NCBI RefSeq assembly: GCF_001766675.1
Contig: NZ_MJLT01000007.1
Location: 17,169-81,168, forward strand
Direction of reading: 5' to 3'
Source of the DNA: Arthrobacter sp. SW1
GTDB taxonomy: Bacteria; Actinomycetota; Actinomycetes; Actinomycetales; Micrococcaceae
DNA length: 64,000 bases
Below are positions 1-8,690 of this stretch, one piece after another. Position 1 is the first letter of the stretch; every line of letters starts with the position of its first letter. The notes under the pieces were generated by a model, which saw only the letters and a list, made by a program, of their open reading frames with translations, searched no databases and had not been told where the DNA came from. A program made the translations under genes and the position numbers.

Positions 1-669
1 TACGCCGCCAACTCCATCACGGGTGCCCCGGGCGGCAAGCCCGTACTCCTTGGCTGGATGGGCAATTGGGACTACGCCCAGCACACGCCCACCACTCCAT
101 GGCGCGGTGCCATGGGCATCCCCCGTGAGCTGGATTTGGTGCGCGACGGCGGCCGGTACGCCCTGCGTTCAGGTATCGCGGCTGCCGCAACCGAAGGCCT
201 CGGAAAGGCGGCCCGCGGCGAGGCGCGGAAGGAACTCAGCGTTGACCCCGGACCTTCCGCCGAGCCGCTGGGCGGCGACTTTGCCGCGCGCAGCCAGCTG
301 ATCGACGTCGAACTCGAGCCGGGCGGGGCGGCCAAGGCGGGCCTGCTGCTGCGTGCCTCCGCGGACGGCAAGCGCGCACTCCGGATCAGCTATGACCGGG
401 CTGCCGGCACCCTGACCGTGGACCGGTCGAACGCTGGCACGGCGAACTTCTCGCCCCTGTTCAGCCCGTACCACCAGGCCCGGGTGCCGTTGCGGGATGG
501 CACGTTGCGGCTGCGGATCCTGCTCGATTCCTCCTCCGTGGAGGTCTTCACCCCGGACGGCACAGTGGCCATCACGGATACTTTCTTCCCGGACTGGGAG
601 GACACCGGAACCCTGGCCTTCAGCGAAGGCGGCACGGCGGACTTCCGGGTCACCTCCACCGCCCTTTGA
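1..669 (+). CDS. Glycoside hydrolase family 32 (levanase / sucrose hydrolase), C-terminal part
   Basis: This is the last 222 residues of a beta-fructosidase whose 5' part lies outside the window. Frame 1 is open from base 1 to the TGA at 667-669. The segment WMGNWDYAQ, followed by TPWRGAMGIPREL, is characteristic of the end of the GH32 five-bladed propeller. The rest (about residues 75-222) fits the GH32 C-terminal beta-sandwich, including the SSVEVFTPDG and FFPD strands near the end. The catalytic residues (NDPNG, RDP, EC motifs) would lie upstream and cannot be checked. The family hydrolyses fructans or sucrose-type substrates; which one cannot be told from this fragment. A long hairpin follows 2 bases after the stop. 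Confidence 0.88.
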   Translation, partial: YAANSITGAPGGKPVLLGWMGNWDYAQHTPTTPWRGAMGIPRELDLVRDGGRYALRSGIAAAATEGLGKAARGEARKELSVDPGPSAEPLGGDFAARSQLIDVELEPGGAAKAGLLLRASADGKRALRISYDRAAGTLTVDRSNAGTANFSPLFSPYHQARVPLRDGTLRLRILLDSSSVEVFTPDGTVAITDTFFPDWEDTGTLAFSEGGTADFRVTSTAL

Positions 670-671
670 TC

Positions 672-734
672 CAACGCGGGGTCAGTTACGGCCCATGTTG
701 AGCACTTTCATGGGCCGTAACTGACCCCGCGTTG
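672..734. repeat. 26-bp perfect inverted repeat, copy 1 of a dispersed hairpin family
   Basis: Bases 672-697 and 709-734 are perfect reverse complements (26 bp) around an 11-nt loop. The element starts 2 bp after the GH32 stop and is followed by TATTTAAG. A second copy lies at 21913-21975. The two copies share the core GCGGGGTCA...TTACGGCCC but differ by a G-C to C-G swap (685/721 here). It could terminate transcription in both directions or be a REP-like element. Its position between genes is seen; its role is inferred. Confidence 0.85.
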
Positions 735-769
735 CTATTTAAGAGGGGCATTGCGGATAGTTTGGTCCT

Positions 770-2554
770 ATGACATCGAGCGATGCCGAAACCAAGCCGT
801 CAGATTTCGATCAGCTGATCTCCGCTGCCCGGGTATGGGCCCGGCAGGATCCGGACCCCGTCACCGCAGCCGCGCTGGACGAACTCGCCGACCAGGCCAG
901 CGAAGGGATCCCGGCGGCCCGCCAGCAGCTGGAAGACAGCTTCAACGGCACCCTGCAGTTCGGCACGGCCGGGCTGCGTGCCGCCCTCGGCCCCGGCCCC
1001 AACCGAATGAACCGCGTGGTGGTGCGGCGGGCAGCGGCAGGCCTGGCGGCCTTCCTGGACAACGCCGTAGCCGCCGCTGCCCCGGGAAGCCGGCCGCGCG
1101 CCGTCGTCGGCTACGATGCCCGGCACAACTCCGATGTCTTCGCCCGCGAATCCGCCGCGATCTTCGCGGCGGCGGGCATCGAGACCTTCCTCATGCCGTC
1201 CGCGCTGCCCACTCCCCTGCTGGCCTACGCTGTGCGTGCGCTGGACTGCGACGGCGGCGTGATGGTCACGGCCAGCCACAACCCGCCGCAGGACAACGGC
1301 TACAAGGTGTACCTGGGCGGGCGTGCCGTGGAGGAAAGCGGCCGCGGCGCCCAGATCGTCACCCCGTATGACGCCCGGATCGCCGAATGCATCGAGGCCG
1401 TGGGCGGGCTGGAAAGCATCACCTTGGCAGACGAGGGCTGGACGGTGCTGCAGGATTCGATCGTGGACGACTACCGGGCCGCCGTCGTGGGCCTCGCCCG
1501 GCCGGAACAGTTCCCCGCGCGGGACCTGAAGATCGTGCTGACGCCGATGCACGGCGTGGGCGGCGACACCGCCGTCGCAGTGCTCCAGGACGCCGGATTC
1601 CGTGACGTGACGCTGGTGGAAGAGCAGGCCCTGCCGGACCCCGACTTCCCCACCGTGAGCTTCCCCAACCCTGAAGAGCCGGGGGCACTGGACCTCGCGC
1701 TGGCAGCAGCCGAACGCCTGGAGGCGGACATCGTGCTGGCCAACGATCCCGACGCCGACCGCGCGGCGGTTGCGGCCCGGGACCCCGAGAGCGGGGCCTG
1801 GCGGATGCTGCGCGGAGACGAAGTGGGAGCCCTGCTGGGGGCGCATGTGGTGGCCCGCTCCCTCGCCGACGCTCCTGCTGCCGAAACCGCCGACGGCGAG
1901 CTGCCGCCGTCGCCGGGCGTGTTCGCCAATTCAATTGTCTCCTCGCGGCTGCTCGCCCGGATTGCCGCAGCCGCCTGCGCCGCGCACGAGGAGACCCTCA
2001 CCGGCTTCAAGTGGATCTCCCGCGTGCCCGGGCTGGTGTATGGCTACGAGGAAGCGCTGGGCTACTGCGTCGCGCCCGGCCTGGTGCGGGACAAGGACGG
2101 CATCTCCGCATCGTTGCTGATCGCCGAACTTGCCGCCGCGGCGAAGGCTGCCGGCCAGACCATTTTCGACACCTTGGACGAGCTCTACCTGCTGCACGGA
2201 CTGCACGCGAGCGACCAGCTCAGCATCCGTGTGGCGGACCTCGGACTGCTGGACGCCATGATGAACCGGCTGCGTTCGGATCCGCCGGAAGCGTTCGGAG
2301 GCTCCGCCGTCGAACAGTCCATTGACCTGTCCCAAGGCAGCGAGCAGCTGCCGCCCACCGACGGACTGCTGTACCTGACCCGGGACCAGAGCCGGGTGAT
2401 CATCCGGCCCAGCGGCACCGAGCCGAAGCTCAAGTGCTACCTGGAAGTGATCGTTCCCGTGGAATCGGCGGCCGGCCTGGCGGAGGCGCGCGCTGCGGCG
2501 AGGGCTGCACTGGACAGGATCCTGGCAGACGTGCGGGAGGCCCTGGGGCTGTAA
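770..2554 (+). CDS. pmmB: Phosphohexomutase (phosphoglucomutase / phosphomannomutase family)
   Basis: The 594-residue protein belongs to the alpha-D-phosphohexomutase superfamily, which moves a phosphate between C1 and C6 of a hexose (glucose or mannose). The phosphoserine loop TASHNP lies at about residues 167-172, the metal loop DPDADR at about 326 and the phosphate-binding loop RPSGTEPK at about 546, so all four domains appear intact. Length and the early FGTAGLRA motif fit the PgcA/PmmB branch rather than the 450-residue ManB/GlmM branch. The ATG at 770 follows a weak GAGGGG. A mutase could supply sugar-1-phosphate for the surface polysaccharide genes further along, but it is not linked to them. 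The symbol follows the mycobacterial homologue; sugar preference is not known from the sequence. Confidence 0.86.
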   Translation: MTSSDAETKPSDFDQLISAARVWARQDPDPVTAAALDELADQASEGIPAARQQLEDSFNGTLQFGTAGLRAALGPGPNRMNRVVVRRAAAGLAAFLDNAVAAAAPGSRPRAVVGYDARHNSDVFARESAAIFAAAGIETFLMPSALPTPLLAYAVRALDCDGGVMVTASHNPPQDNGYKVYLGGRAVEESGRGAQIVTPYDARIAECIEAVGGLESITLADEGWTVLQDSIVDDYRAAVVGLARPEQFPARDLKIVLTPMHGVGGDTAVAVLQDAGFRDVTLVEEQALPDPDFPTVSFPNPEEPGALDLALAAAERLEADIVLANDPDADRAAVAARDPESGAWRMLRGDEVGALLGAHVVARSLADAPAAETADGELPPSPGVFANSIVSSRLLARIAAAACAAHEETLTGFKWISRVPGLVYGYEEALGYCVAPGLVRDKDGISASLLIAELAAAAKAAGQTIFDTLDELYLLHGLHASDQLSIRVADLGLLDAMMNRLRSDPPEAFGGSAVEQSIDLSQGSEQLPPTDGLLYLTRDQSRVIIRPSGTEPKLKCYLEVIVPVESAAGLAEARAAARAALDRILADVREALGL

Positions 2555-2576
2555 GGCTGACAGCCCGGGCGATGCC

Positions 2577-3125
2577 ATGGAACAGATCATCATCCTCACT
2601 GGCCCGCCCGGCGCCGGGAAATCAACCACCGCACGGGCTTTGGCGCAAAGATATCCCCGCGCCGTCCACCTGCATACCGATGATTTCTGGCATTTCATCG
2701 CGATCGGTTTCATCCCGCCTTACCTGCCCGCCTCCGACGCGCAGAACCACACGGTTGTTGAAGCGACCGCCGCGGCAGCGTGCTCCTATGCGCTCGGCGG
2801 CTTCACGGTGATCGTAGATGGAATTGTGGGACCGTGGATGCTGGACCACTACCGGGCTGCGGTGCGGGGCCGCTCCATCGCGCTCGATTACGTCGTGCTG
2901 CGGCCGGACCGCGCCGAGACCCTGGCCCGGGCGCAGGCCCGCCCGACGCCGGAGGCCCTCACGGACGAGGAACCGCTCCTTGCTTTGTGGGAGCAGTTCT
3001 CCGGGCTGGGTGGGATGGAACGCTTCGTCCTGGATACCAGCAGCCAGACCCCGGCAGAGACGCTCGATGCCGTGGCCGGCGCCGTGGGCTCCGGCCGGTA
3101 CCGCCTGGAACGCGAGGGCCGGTAG
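2577..3125 (+). CDS. Small P-loop kinase / AAA-type ATP-binding protein
   Basis: The protein has 182 residues and opens with a textbook Walker A, GPPGAGKST at residues 9-17, right after the first beta strand. The HTDDF segment near residue 33 resembles the Asp-containing substrate loop of zeta-toxin, chloramphenicol-phosphotransferase and gluconate-kinase-like enzymes. A LRPDR segment at about residue 105 could be the start of the lid region. The substrate cannot be inferred. The gene starts 22 bp after pmmB and was probably co-transcribed with it. It converges on nirD with a 3-bp gap, with no visible terminator between them. Confidence 0.72.
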   Translation: MEQIIILTGPPGAGKSTTARALAQRYPRAVHLHTDDFWHFIAIGFIPPYLPASDAQNHTVVEATAAAACSYALGGFTVIVDGIVGPWMLDHYRAAVRGRSIALDYVVLRPDRAETLARAQARPTPEALTDEEPLLALWEQFSGLGGMERFVLDTSSQTPAETLDAVAGAVGSGRYRLEREGR

Positions 3126-3128
3126 CCC

Positions 3129-3491
3129 CTACAGCTCCACTTCGACGGCGCCGTCCACCAGGCGGGTGGCAAAGGCCTGGAGCCGGAGCTCGGGCTTGGT
3201 GAAGCACTCGCCCGTGCGGAGGTCGTAGACCTCCTTGTGCAGGGGCGAAGCAATGGTGGGGCTGTCGCCGCGCGAGCCGAGGATGCCGCGGGCCATCACG
3301 TTGGAGAGCGTGGCCGGGTCCTGCTGGGCGACGGCGTAGACCTCGCCGGACGGCAGGCGGAACAGTGCCAGCTGCAGCCCATCGATGATGGCGGCCTCGC
3401 CCCAGTTGGGCTCAAGGTCCTCCAGCATGCAGACACGGTGCCAGCCTGCCGCGGGGGCGGTGCGGGTTTCGCGTTCCAGTACAACCGTCAT
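3129..3491 (-). CDS. nirD: Nitrite reductase (NADH) small subunit
   Basis: NirD is the Rieske-fold small subunit of the cytoplasmic assimilatory NADH-nitrite reductase, which reduces nitrite to ammonium with NirB. The 120 residues contain W-x-RVC-LEDL at the start and SPLHKEVYDLRTGECF near the end, typical of NirD. As is normal for NirD, the Rieske Cys/His ligands are absent. I chose the ATG at 3491 because AAAGGAAC sits just upstream; the frame stays open to 3626 without a comparable site. nirD is transcribed away from nirB, whereas in many bacteria the two are consecutive. The shared upstream region carries the GlnR-like ladder. Confidence 0.93.
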   Translation of the reverse strand: MTVVLERETRTAPAAGWHRVCMLEDLEPNWGEAAIIDGLQLALFRLPSGEVYAVAQQDPATLSNVMARGILGSRGDSPTIASPLHKEVYDLRTGECFTKPELRLQAFATRLVDGAVEVEL

Positions 3492-3633
3492 GTCCTTGTT
3501 CCTTTCACCGTGCCGGAACTTGCCGGAACCTCGTTGCCGGGGCAGCAACGGGATAGCAAAAACGGTAGGTGCGGCAGGTTTCACCGGAAGGCCCGCTGTG
3601 TGTCCGGCACGTAAAAGAGAGCTCACGTCGCCC

Positions 3634-3709
3634 GAAACGCAGGCGTGACCCAGAAGTTAAACCCACGAAACAATCGGGAAACTGAGGCGAAACTGGCCCT
3701 CCGTACGCT
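3634..3709 (+). promoter_or_regulatory. GlnR-like operator ladder and nirB promoter
   Basis: Six pentamers stand exactly 11 bp apart: GAAAC 3634, GTGAC 3645, GTTAA 3656, GAAAC 3667, GAAAC 3678 and GAAAC 3689. This matches the actinobacterial GlnR pattern of GTnAC / GAAAC half-sites separated by 6 bp. Ten bases after the last site is TACGCT (3704-3709), a plausible -10 box, which would put the start of transcription near 3716. The same layout recurs upstream of the FAD gene at 19951. Binding by GlnR is inferred. Confidence 0.75.
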
Positions 3710-3762
3710 GGTTGGACCAGCTGCGGAGCAACACATTCCGCATCTTCTGCGAAAGGCCAGCA

Positions 3763-6411
3763 ATGACCGGATCATCCCCCACCCCAGAGCTCCGACGGAT
3801 CGTCGTCGCCGGCGGCGGCCCCGCCGCGCACCGCTTCACGGATGCCATGCATACCCGCGGACTCGAGGGCTGGCATGTAACGGTCCTGGCCGAAGAGGTG
3901 CATCTCCCCTACGACCGCGTGGCCCTGAGCAAGGCGCTCACCGATACGGGCTACGACCTCACCATGGGTGACACCGCCATGTGGGAGCACGACGCCATCA
4001 CCCTGCGCACCGGCGAACGCGTCACCTCCGTGGACACCGCCGCTCAGACCGTCACCACGTCGACGGGCGCCAGCTACCCGTACGACCACCTCGTGGTGGC
4101 CACCGGTTCCGACGCCGCGAAGCTCCCCTTCCCCGGCGGCGAGCTGGCCCACGTTTACCGCACGCTGGACGACGTCTGGACCATCAACAAGACAGTTGCC
4201 GAACTCGGCGAGAAGCTTGGCCGGAAGGTCCGCACCGTGACCATCGGCGGCGGGCTGCTCGGCCTGGAGGCAGCCGCCGGCACCATGGAACTCGGCGCCG
4301 AGGCAGCGATCGTCAACGGCTCCCGCTGGCTCATGAACGCCCAGCTGGACGAAGGCGCGGGCCAGGCACTCGGCCGGCTGGTTGCCGCCAAGGGCCTGGA
4401 GGTCCACACCGGCAGCTACCCCGCCGAAATCCTCTCCGACGACGCCGGCCAGGTCACCGGAGTACTGCTGAAGAACGGCACGGTGATCCCGGCGGACATG
4501 GTGATCGCCTCGATCGGCATCCGTCCCCGCGACGAACTGTTCCGCGACGCGGACGGTACCGCTCCCGACGGCGAGTCTCCCCTTTTCGAGCTCGGCCCCA
4601 AGGGCGGCGTGGTCATCAACGACCACTGCCGTACCGCCGTCGGGAACGTCTGGGCGATCGGTGAGGTGGCGAACTTCGACGGCATGTGCATGGGCCTGGT
4701 GGCCCCTGCGAACACGATGGCCGAAATCGTGGCCGACCGCCTGCACGGCGGCGAGGCCACCTTCCCGGGCTTCGATACCGCCACCAAGCTCAAGCTCTCC
4801 GGCGTGGACGTGGCCAGCTTCGGTGACGCCTTCGCGGAAACCGAGCACTCCCTGGAGATCGTCTACGCGGACCCCGCCCGCGGCGTGTACCAGAAGATCG
4901 TCACCACCGATGATGCGAAGACCCTGCTGGGCGGCATCTTCGTGGGCGACGCCACCCCGTACATGAGCCTGCGCCCGCTGCTGGGCCGTGAGCTTCCGGC
5001 CGAACCGGGCGCGTTCCTCAGCGCGGCCGGCGGCGGCGAGGCTCCGGAAACCGAGCTGCCGGACGACGCGATCCTGTGCTCCTGCAACAACGTGGCGGCC
5101 GGCTCCATCCGCGACGCCATCAACGGCTGCGGCAGCTGCGAAGGCAACGCCCCCGTGCAGGACCTGGGCGAGCTGAAGACGTGCTCCCGCGCCGGCACCC
5201 AGTGCGGTTCCTGCGTGCCGATGCTGAAGAAGCTGCTCGAAGGCGAACTGAAGAAGTCCGGCGTCGAGGTTTCCAAGGCCCTGTGCGAGCACATCAGCCT
5301 GTCCCGCCAAGAGCTGTTCGAAACCATCCGCATCCTGGAACTGACCTCCTTCGAAGAGATCATGGCCCGTTACGGCACCGGTGCCGGCTGCGATATCTGC
5401 AAGCCGACCATCGCCAACATCCTGGCCAGCCAGAACAGCGCCTATGTGCTGGACGCCGGCCGCGGCACCCTGCAGGACACCAACGACCGCGCCTTGGCGA
5501 ACATGCAGAAGGACGGCACATACTCGGTGGTGCCGCGCATCGCCGGCGGCGAGATCACGCCGCAGAAGCTCGGCGTGATCGCCGCCGTCGCGGAAAAGTA
5601 CGGCCTGTACACGAAGATCACCGGCGGCCAGCGCATCGACATGTTCGGCGCCCGCCTGGAGCAGCTGCCGGAAATCTGGAAGGAGCTGGTGGACGCCGGC
5701 TTCGAGTCGGGCCAGGCCTACGGCAAGAGCCTTCGCACGGTGAAGTCCTGCGTGGGCTCCACCTGGTGCCGCTACGGCGTGCAGGATTCCGTGGCCATGG
5801 CCGTCAACCTGGAACTGCGGTACCGCGGCCTGCGCAGCCCGCACAAGCTCAAGATGGGCGTCTCCGGCTGTGCCCGCGAATGCGCCGAGGCCCGCGGCAA
5901 GGACGTGGGCGTGATCGCCACCGCGGACGGCTGGAACCTGTACGTGGGCGGCAACGGCGGTGCCACCCCGGCGCACGCGCAGCTGCTGGCCAAGGACCTG
6001 GACGACGAAACCCTCATCAAGTACATCGACCGCTACTTCATGTACTACATCCGCACCGCCGACCGCCTGCAGCGCACCGCCCGCTGGCAGGAAGAGCTCG
6101 AGGGCGGCCTGGAACACGTCCGCCAGGTGGTAGTCGAAGACTCCCTCGGCATCGCCGAGGAACTCGAAGCCGCCATGGCCAAGCACGTGGACAACTACGT
6201 GGACGAATGGGCCGACACCCTGAAGGATCCCGAGCGCCTCCGCCGTTTCCGTTCCTTCGTCAACGCCCCGGACCAGAAGGACGAATCCATCACCTTCGTT
6301 CCGGACGAGCGCGGCCAGATCCGCCCCGCCACCAACGAGGAAAAGGGCAGCGTGCTCATCGCCACCAGCATCCCGGTGCGGGCCGGCGTTACCAGCGGAC
6401 AGGAGAACTGA
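3763..6411 (+). CDS. nirB: Nitrite reductase (NADH) large subunit
   Basis: The 882-residue NirB carries electrons from NAD(P)H through FAD and Fe-S to siroheme, reducing nitrite to ammonium. An FAD/NAD-binding region fills about residues 8-400 (VVAGGGPAAH at the start, TIGGGLLGLEAA in the middle). A BFD-like [2Fe-2S] domain follows with CSCNN at about 438 and QCGSC at about 480. The sulfite/nitrite reductase half has the siroheme and 4Fe-4S cysteines in SCVGSTWC (about 663-670) and SGCARECAEA (about 700). I use the ATG at 3763, preceded by GAAAGG, rather than an ATG at 3712 that would sit at the predicted transcription start. The gene is 2 bp from cobA, so nirB, cobA and nnaR look like one operon. 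Confidence 0.96.
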   Translation: MTGSSPTPELRRIVVAGGGPAAHRFTDAMHTRGLEGWHVTVLAEEVHLPYDRVALSKALTDTGYDLTMGDTAMWEHDAITLRTGERVTSVDTAAQTVTTSTGASYPYDHLVVATGSDAAKLPFPGGELAHVYRTLDDVWTINKTVAELGEKLGRKVRTVTIGGGLLGLEAAAGTMELGAEAAIVNGSRWLMNAQLDEGAGQALGRLVAAKGLEVHTGSYPAEILSDDAGQVTGVLLKNGTVIPADMVIASIGIRPRDELFRDADGTAPDGESPLFELGPKGGVVINDHCRTAVGNVWAIGEVANFDGMCMGLVAPANTMAEIVADRLHGGEATFPGFDTATKLKLSGVDVASFGDAFAETEHSLEIVYADPARGVYQKIVTTDDAKTLLGGIFVGDATPYMSLRPLLGRELPAEPGAFLSAAGGGEAPETELPDDAILCSCNNVAAGSIRDAINGCGSCEGNAPVQDLGELKTCSRAGTQCGSCVPMLKKLLEGELKKSGVEVSKALCEHISLSRQELFETIRILELTSFEEIMARYGTGAGCDICKPTIANILASQNSAYVLDAGRGTLQDTNDRALANMQKDGTYSVVPRIAGGEITPQKLGVIAAVAEKYGLYTKITGGQRIDMFGARLEQLPEIWKELVDAGFESGQAYGKSLRTVKSCVGSTWCRYGVQDSVAMAVNLELRYRGLRSPHKLKMGVSGCARECAEARGKDVGVIATADGWNLYVGGNGGATPAHAQLLAKDLDDETLIKYIDRYFMYYIRTADRLQRTARWQEELEGGLEHVRQVVVEDSLGIAEELEAAMAKHVDNYVDEWADTLKDPERLRRFRSFVNAPDQKDESITFVPDERGQIRPATNEEKGSVLIATSIPVRAGVTSGQEN

Positions 6412-6413
6412 CC

Positions 6414-7448
6414 ATGGAACTCAGCATCGACCTCAGCGGCCGCGACGTCCTCGTCACCGGCTCGGACCTTGCCGCCCGTCAGGCGGTCCGGCGTTACGCG
6501 GCCGCCGGGGCGAACGTCTTCCGGCTCAGCGTCCCCGAGGGAGCCGCGGGAGACGGCCCCCTGCCGGAGCGCCCGTTCCTGATTGCCGCCGTCGACGACG
6601 GGCAGCCGGGCTGGGAGCCCCTGCTTGAGCGGGCGCGGGCTGCCGGAATTCCGGTGGCGGCCGAACCGGCCGCAGGCCCGACGGGACACGTCACCCTGGT
6701 GGGCGGCGGCCCCGGCACCCTGGACCTGCTCACCGTGGGTGCGGTCACCGCCCTGCGGGACGCCGACGTCGTGTTCTACGACCGCCTGGCCCCGTACCAG
6801 GAACTGGAGCGCCTCAGCAGCGGCCGGCTGGTGGATGTCGGAAAGCAGCCGGGCCACCACAAGATCCCGCAGGCAGACATCGAAAAGCTCATGGTGGACG
6901 CCGCTTTGGCCGGCGAGAACGTGGTGCGGCTCAAGGGCGGCGACCCGTTCGTCTTCGGCCGCGGCGGCGAGGAAGTTGCCGCCTGCGTGGCCGCCGGTGT
7001 TCCGGTGAACGTCATTTCCGGCGTCACGAGTGCCATCTCGGTGCCGGCCGCCGCGGGCATTCCCGTTACGCACCGCAATGTGAGCCACATGTTCACCGTG
7101 GTCTCGGGCCATGCCCCGCTGACCGAAGAGGAACACACTCACCTGGCGGGGCTGGGCGGCACGATCGTGGTGCTGATGGGCATCGGGACGCTGCCGCAGC
7201 TGGCCGCGGGCCTGCGCCGCGCCGGGATGCGTGCGGACATGCCCGTGGCCGTCGTCGAACGCGGTTACCGCCCCGGCCAGCGCACCACCATCGCCGAACT
7301 CGCTACGATCGAATCCGCGGCCTCAGGCTGCAGCAACCCGGCCGTCCTGGTCATTGGCGAGGTGGTCGGGGTGGCGATGGCCAGCCGTAATCATGCCGCC
7401 GCCTCCGCTGACCTAGACCGCCTCGCGGCTTCGCTCCTTGAAGCCTGA
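6414..7448 (+). CDS. cobA: Uroporphyrinogen-III C-methyltransferase with a degenerate N-terminal Rossmann domain
   Basis: This enzyme makes precorrin-2 from uroporphyrinogen III using S-adenosylmethionine, the first step to the siroheme needed by NirB. The methyltransferase domain runs from about residue 92 to 330 of 344, with LVGGGPGTLDLLT, VFYDRLAP, RLKGGDPFVFGRGGEE and GIPVTHR, all family hallmarks. Residues 1-85 resemble the precorrin-2 dehydrogenase part of CysG (LDL-GRDVLVTGSDLAAR), but the dinucleotide loop is GSDLAA rather than GGGxVA and the domain is too short. It is therefore probably inactive as dehydrogenase/ferrochelatase. The ATG lies 2 bp after nirB with AGGAGAA in front. Confidence 0.92.
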   Translation: MELSIDLSGRDVLVTGSDLAARQAVRRYAAAGANVFRLSVPEGAAGDGPLPERPFLIAAVDDGQPGWEPLLERARAAGIPVAAEPAAGPTGHVTLVGGGPGTLDLLTVGAVTALRDADVVFYDRLAPYQELERLSSGRLVDVGKQPGHHKIPQADIEKLMVDAALAGENVVRLKGGDPFVFGRGGEEVAACVAAGVPVNVISGVTSAISVPAAAGIPVTHRNVSHMFTVVSGHAPLTEEEHTHLAGLGGTIVVLMGIGTLPQLAAGLRRAGMRADMPVAVVERGYRPGQRTTIAELATIESAASGCSNPAVLVIGEVVGVAMASRNHAAASADLDRLAASLLEA

Positions 7449-7458
7449 AGGGACTTTC

Positions 7459-8586
7459 ATGACCACCACCGCACCCGAGCCCGTACTGTCCGAGGAGACC
7501 CCTCTGGACGGTTTCCTGATCGGTGTGACCTCGCACCGGCGCTCCCGGGACCTGATCGAGGCCCTGGAACGCCGCGGAGCCGAGGTGCTCCATGCCCCGG
7601 CGCTCAAGATCGCCCCCGTGCAGGAGGACACGGCACTCATCGAGGACACGCGCGCCATCATCGCCGCGCGTCCTGATATCTGCATCGCCACCACGGCCTA
7701 CGGCATGCGCCGCTGGTGCGAGGCCGCGGACTCCTTCGGCATCGGCGAGCAACTGCTTGAAGTACTGTCCGCCACCCGGATGTTCGTCCGCGGCCCCAAG
7801 GCCCGCGGTGCCGTGCGCGCGGCCGGCCTGGCCGACGTCGGGATCAGCAGCGACGAAACCACCGCCACGCTGGTGGACATGCTCCTGCAGGAAGGCGTGC
7901 GCGGCAAGACCGTGGCGGTACAGCTGCACGGCTACACGGACGTGCGGCAGCTGGAACGGCTGCGCATGTCCGGCGCCACGGTCCTGACCGTCACCCCGTA
8001 CCGCTGGGTGAAGCCCGAAGGCAGCGACAAGCTGCCCCGCCTCATCGAAGCAGCGTGCGCCGGCAAGCTCGACGTCCTCACCTTCACCAGCGCGCCCGCG
8101 GTGGACGCGCTGTGGAGCACCGCCCACGAGATGGGCATGTACCAGCAGCTGATCGAGGCGCTCAAGACCCAGGTGACGGTCGCCGCCGTCGGGCCTGTCA
8201 CGGCACAGCCGCTGCACGACGCCGGGCTGTCCCCGCTCATCCCGGACCGCTACCGCATGGGGGCGCTGATCCGCCTGGTCACCGAGCACCTTTCCCTGAA
8301 CCACGTGCGGCGCCTGGACACCAAGGCCGGCAAGGTGGAGCTGCGCGGCCGCTGCCTGAAGGTCGACGGCGAAGTGGTGGACCTTGCCCCGGCTCCCCTG
8401 CTGCTGCTCCGGGCCCTGCTCGGCGCTGGCGGCGCGGTGCTCTCACGCGAGTCGCTCTCGGAGCTGCTGGACCTGCGCGGATCGGTGCATGCGCTGGACA
8501 TGACCGTCAGCCGCCTGCGCTCCGCACTGCCGGACGGAAGCCTGGTGGAAACCGTAGTGAAACGGGGCTATCGCCTGCGGGTCTAG
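7459..8586 (+). CDS. nnaR: HemD-like / winged-helix transcriptional regulator of nitrate-nitrite assimilation
   Basis: The 375-residue protein fuses a uroporphyrinogen-III-synthase-like domain (about residues 10-265: IGVTSHRR, FTSAPAVDAL, VAAVGPVTA) to a C-terminal OmpR/PhoB-type winged helix (about 275-375: LRGRCLKVDG, VLSRESLSELL, VSRLRSALPDGSLVETVVKRGYRL). This is the architecture of NnaR, a co-activator that works with GlnR on nitrite genes in Streptomyces and Mycobacterium. HemD activity is possible but unproven. The ATG at 7459 follows GAAGGGA and lies after the cobA stop; an ATG at 7438 would overlap cobA. Its place in the nirB operon suggests autoregulation. Confidence 0.87.
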   Translation: MTTTAPEPVLSEETPLDGFLIGVTSHRRSRDLIEALERRGAEVLHAPALKIAPVQEDTALIEDTRAIIAARPDICIATTAYGMRRWCEAADSFGIGEQLLEVLSATRMFVRGPKARGAVRAAGLADVGISSDETTATLVDMLLQEGVRGKTVAVQLHGYTDVRQLERLRMSGATVLTVTPYRWVKPEGSDKLPRLIEAACAGKLDVLTFTSAPAVDALWSTAHEMGMYQQLIEALKTQVTVAAVGPVTAQPLHDAGLSPLIPDRYRMGALIRLVTEHLSLNHVRRLDTKAGKVELRGRCLKVDGEVVDLAPAPLLLLRALLGAGGAVLSRESLSELLDLRGSVHALDMTVSRLRSALPDGSLVETVVKRGYRLRV

Positions 8587-8690
8587 CTGCCCGGCGCAGC
8601 ATGCGGAAGCAATTATTCCAAGCCATGGACAGATACCGTGGCCGGTGGGAACATGTCGCTATATTCCGCAGCTGCTCCTAAGGAACGGCC

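Noticed and set aside
3712..3762. Upstream ATG of nirB at 3712
   Set aside because: It lies 3 bp after the predicted -10 box, has no ribosome site and adds residues not seen at NirB starts. ATG 3763 with GAAAGG is better.
3772..6186. Long minus-strand frame opposite nirB
   Set aside because: Same GC effect. The plus strand holds every NirB motif and a good ribosome site, while the antisense frame has neither.
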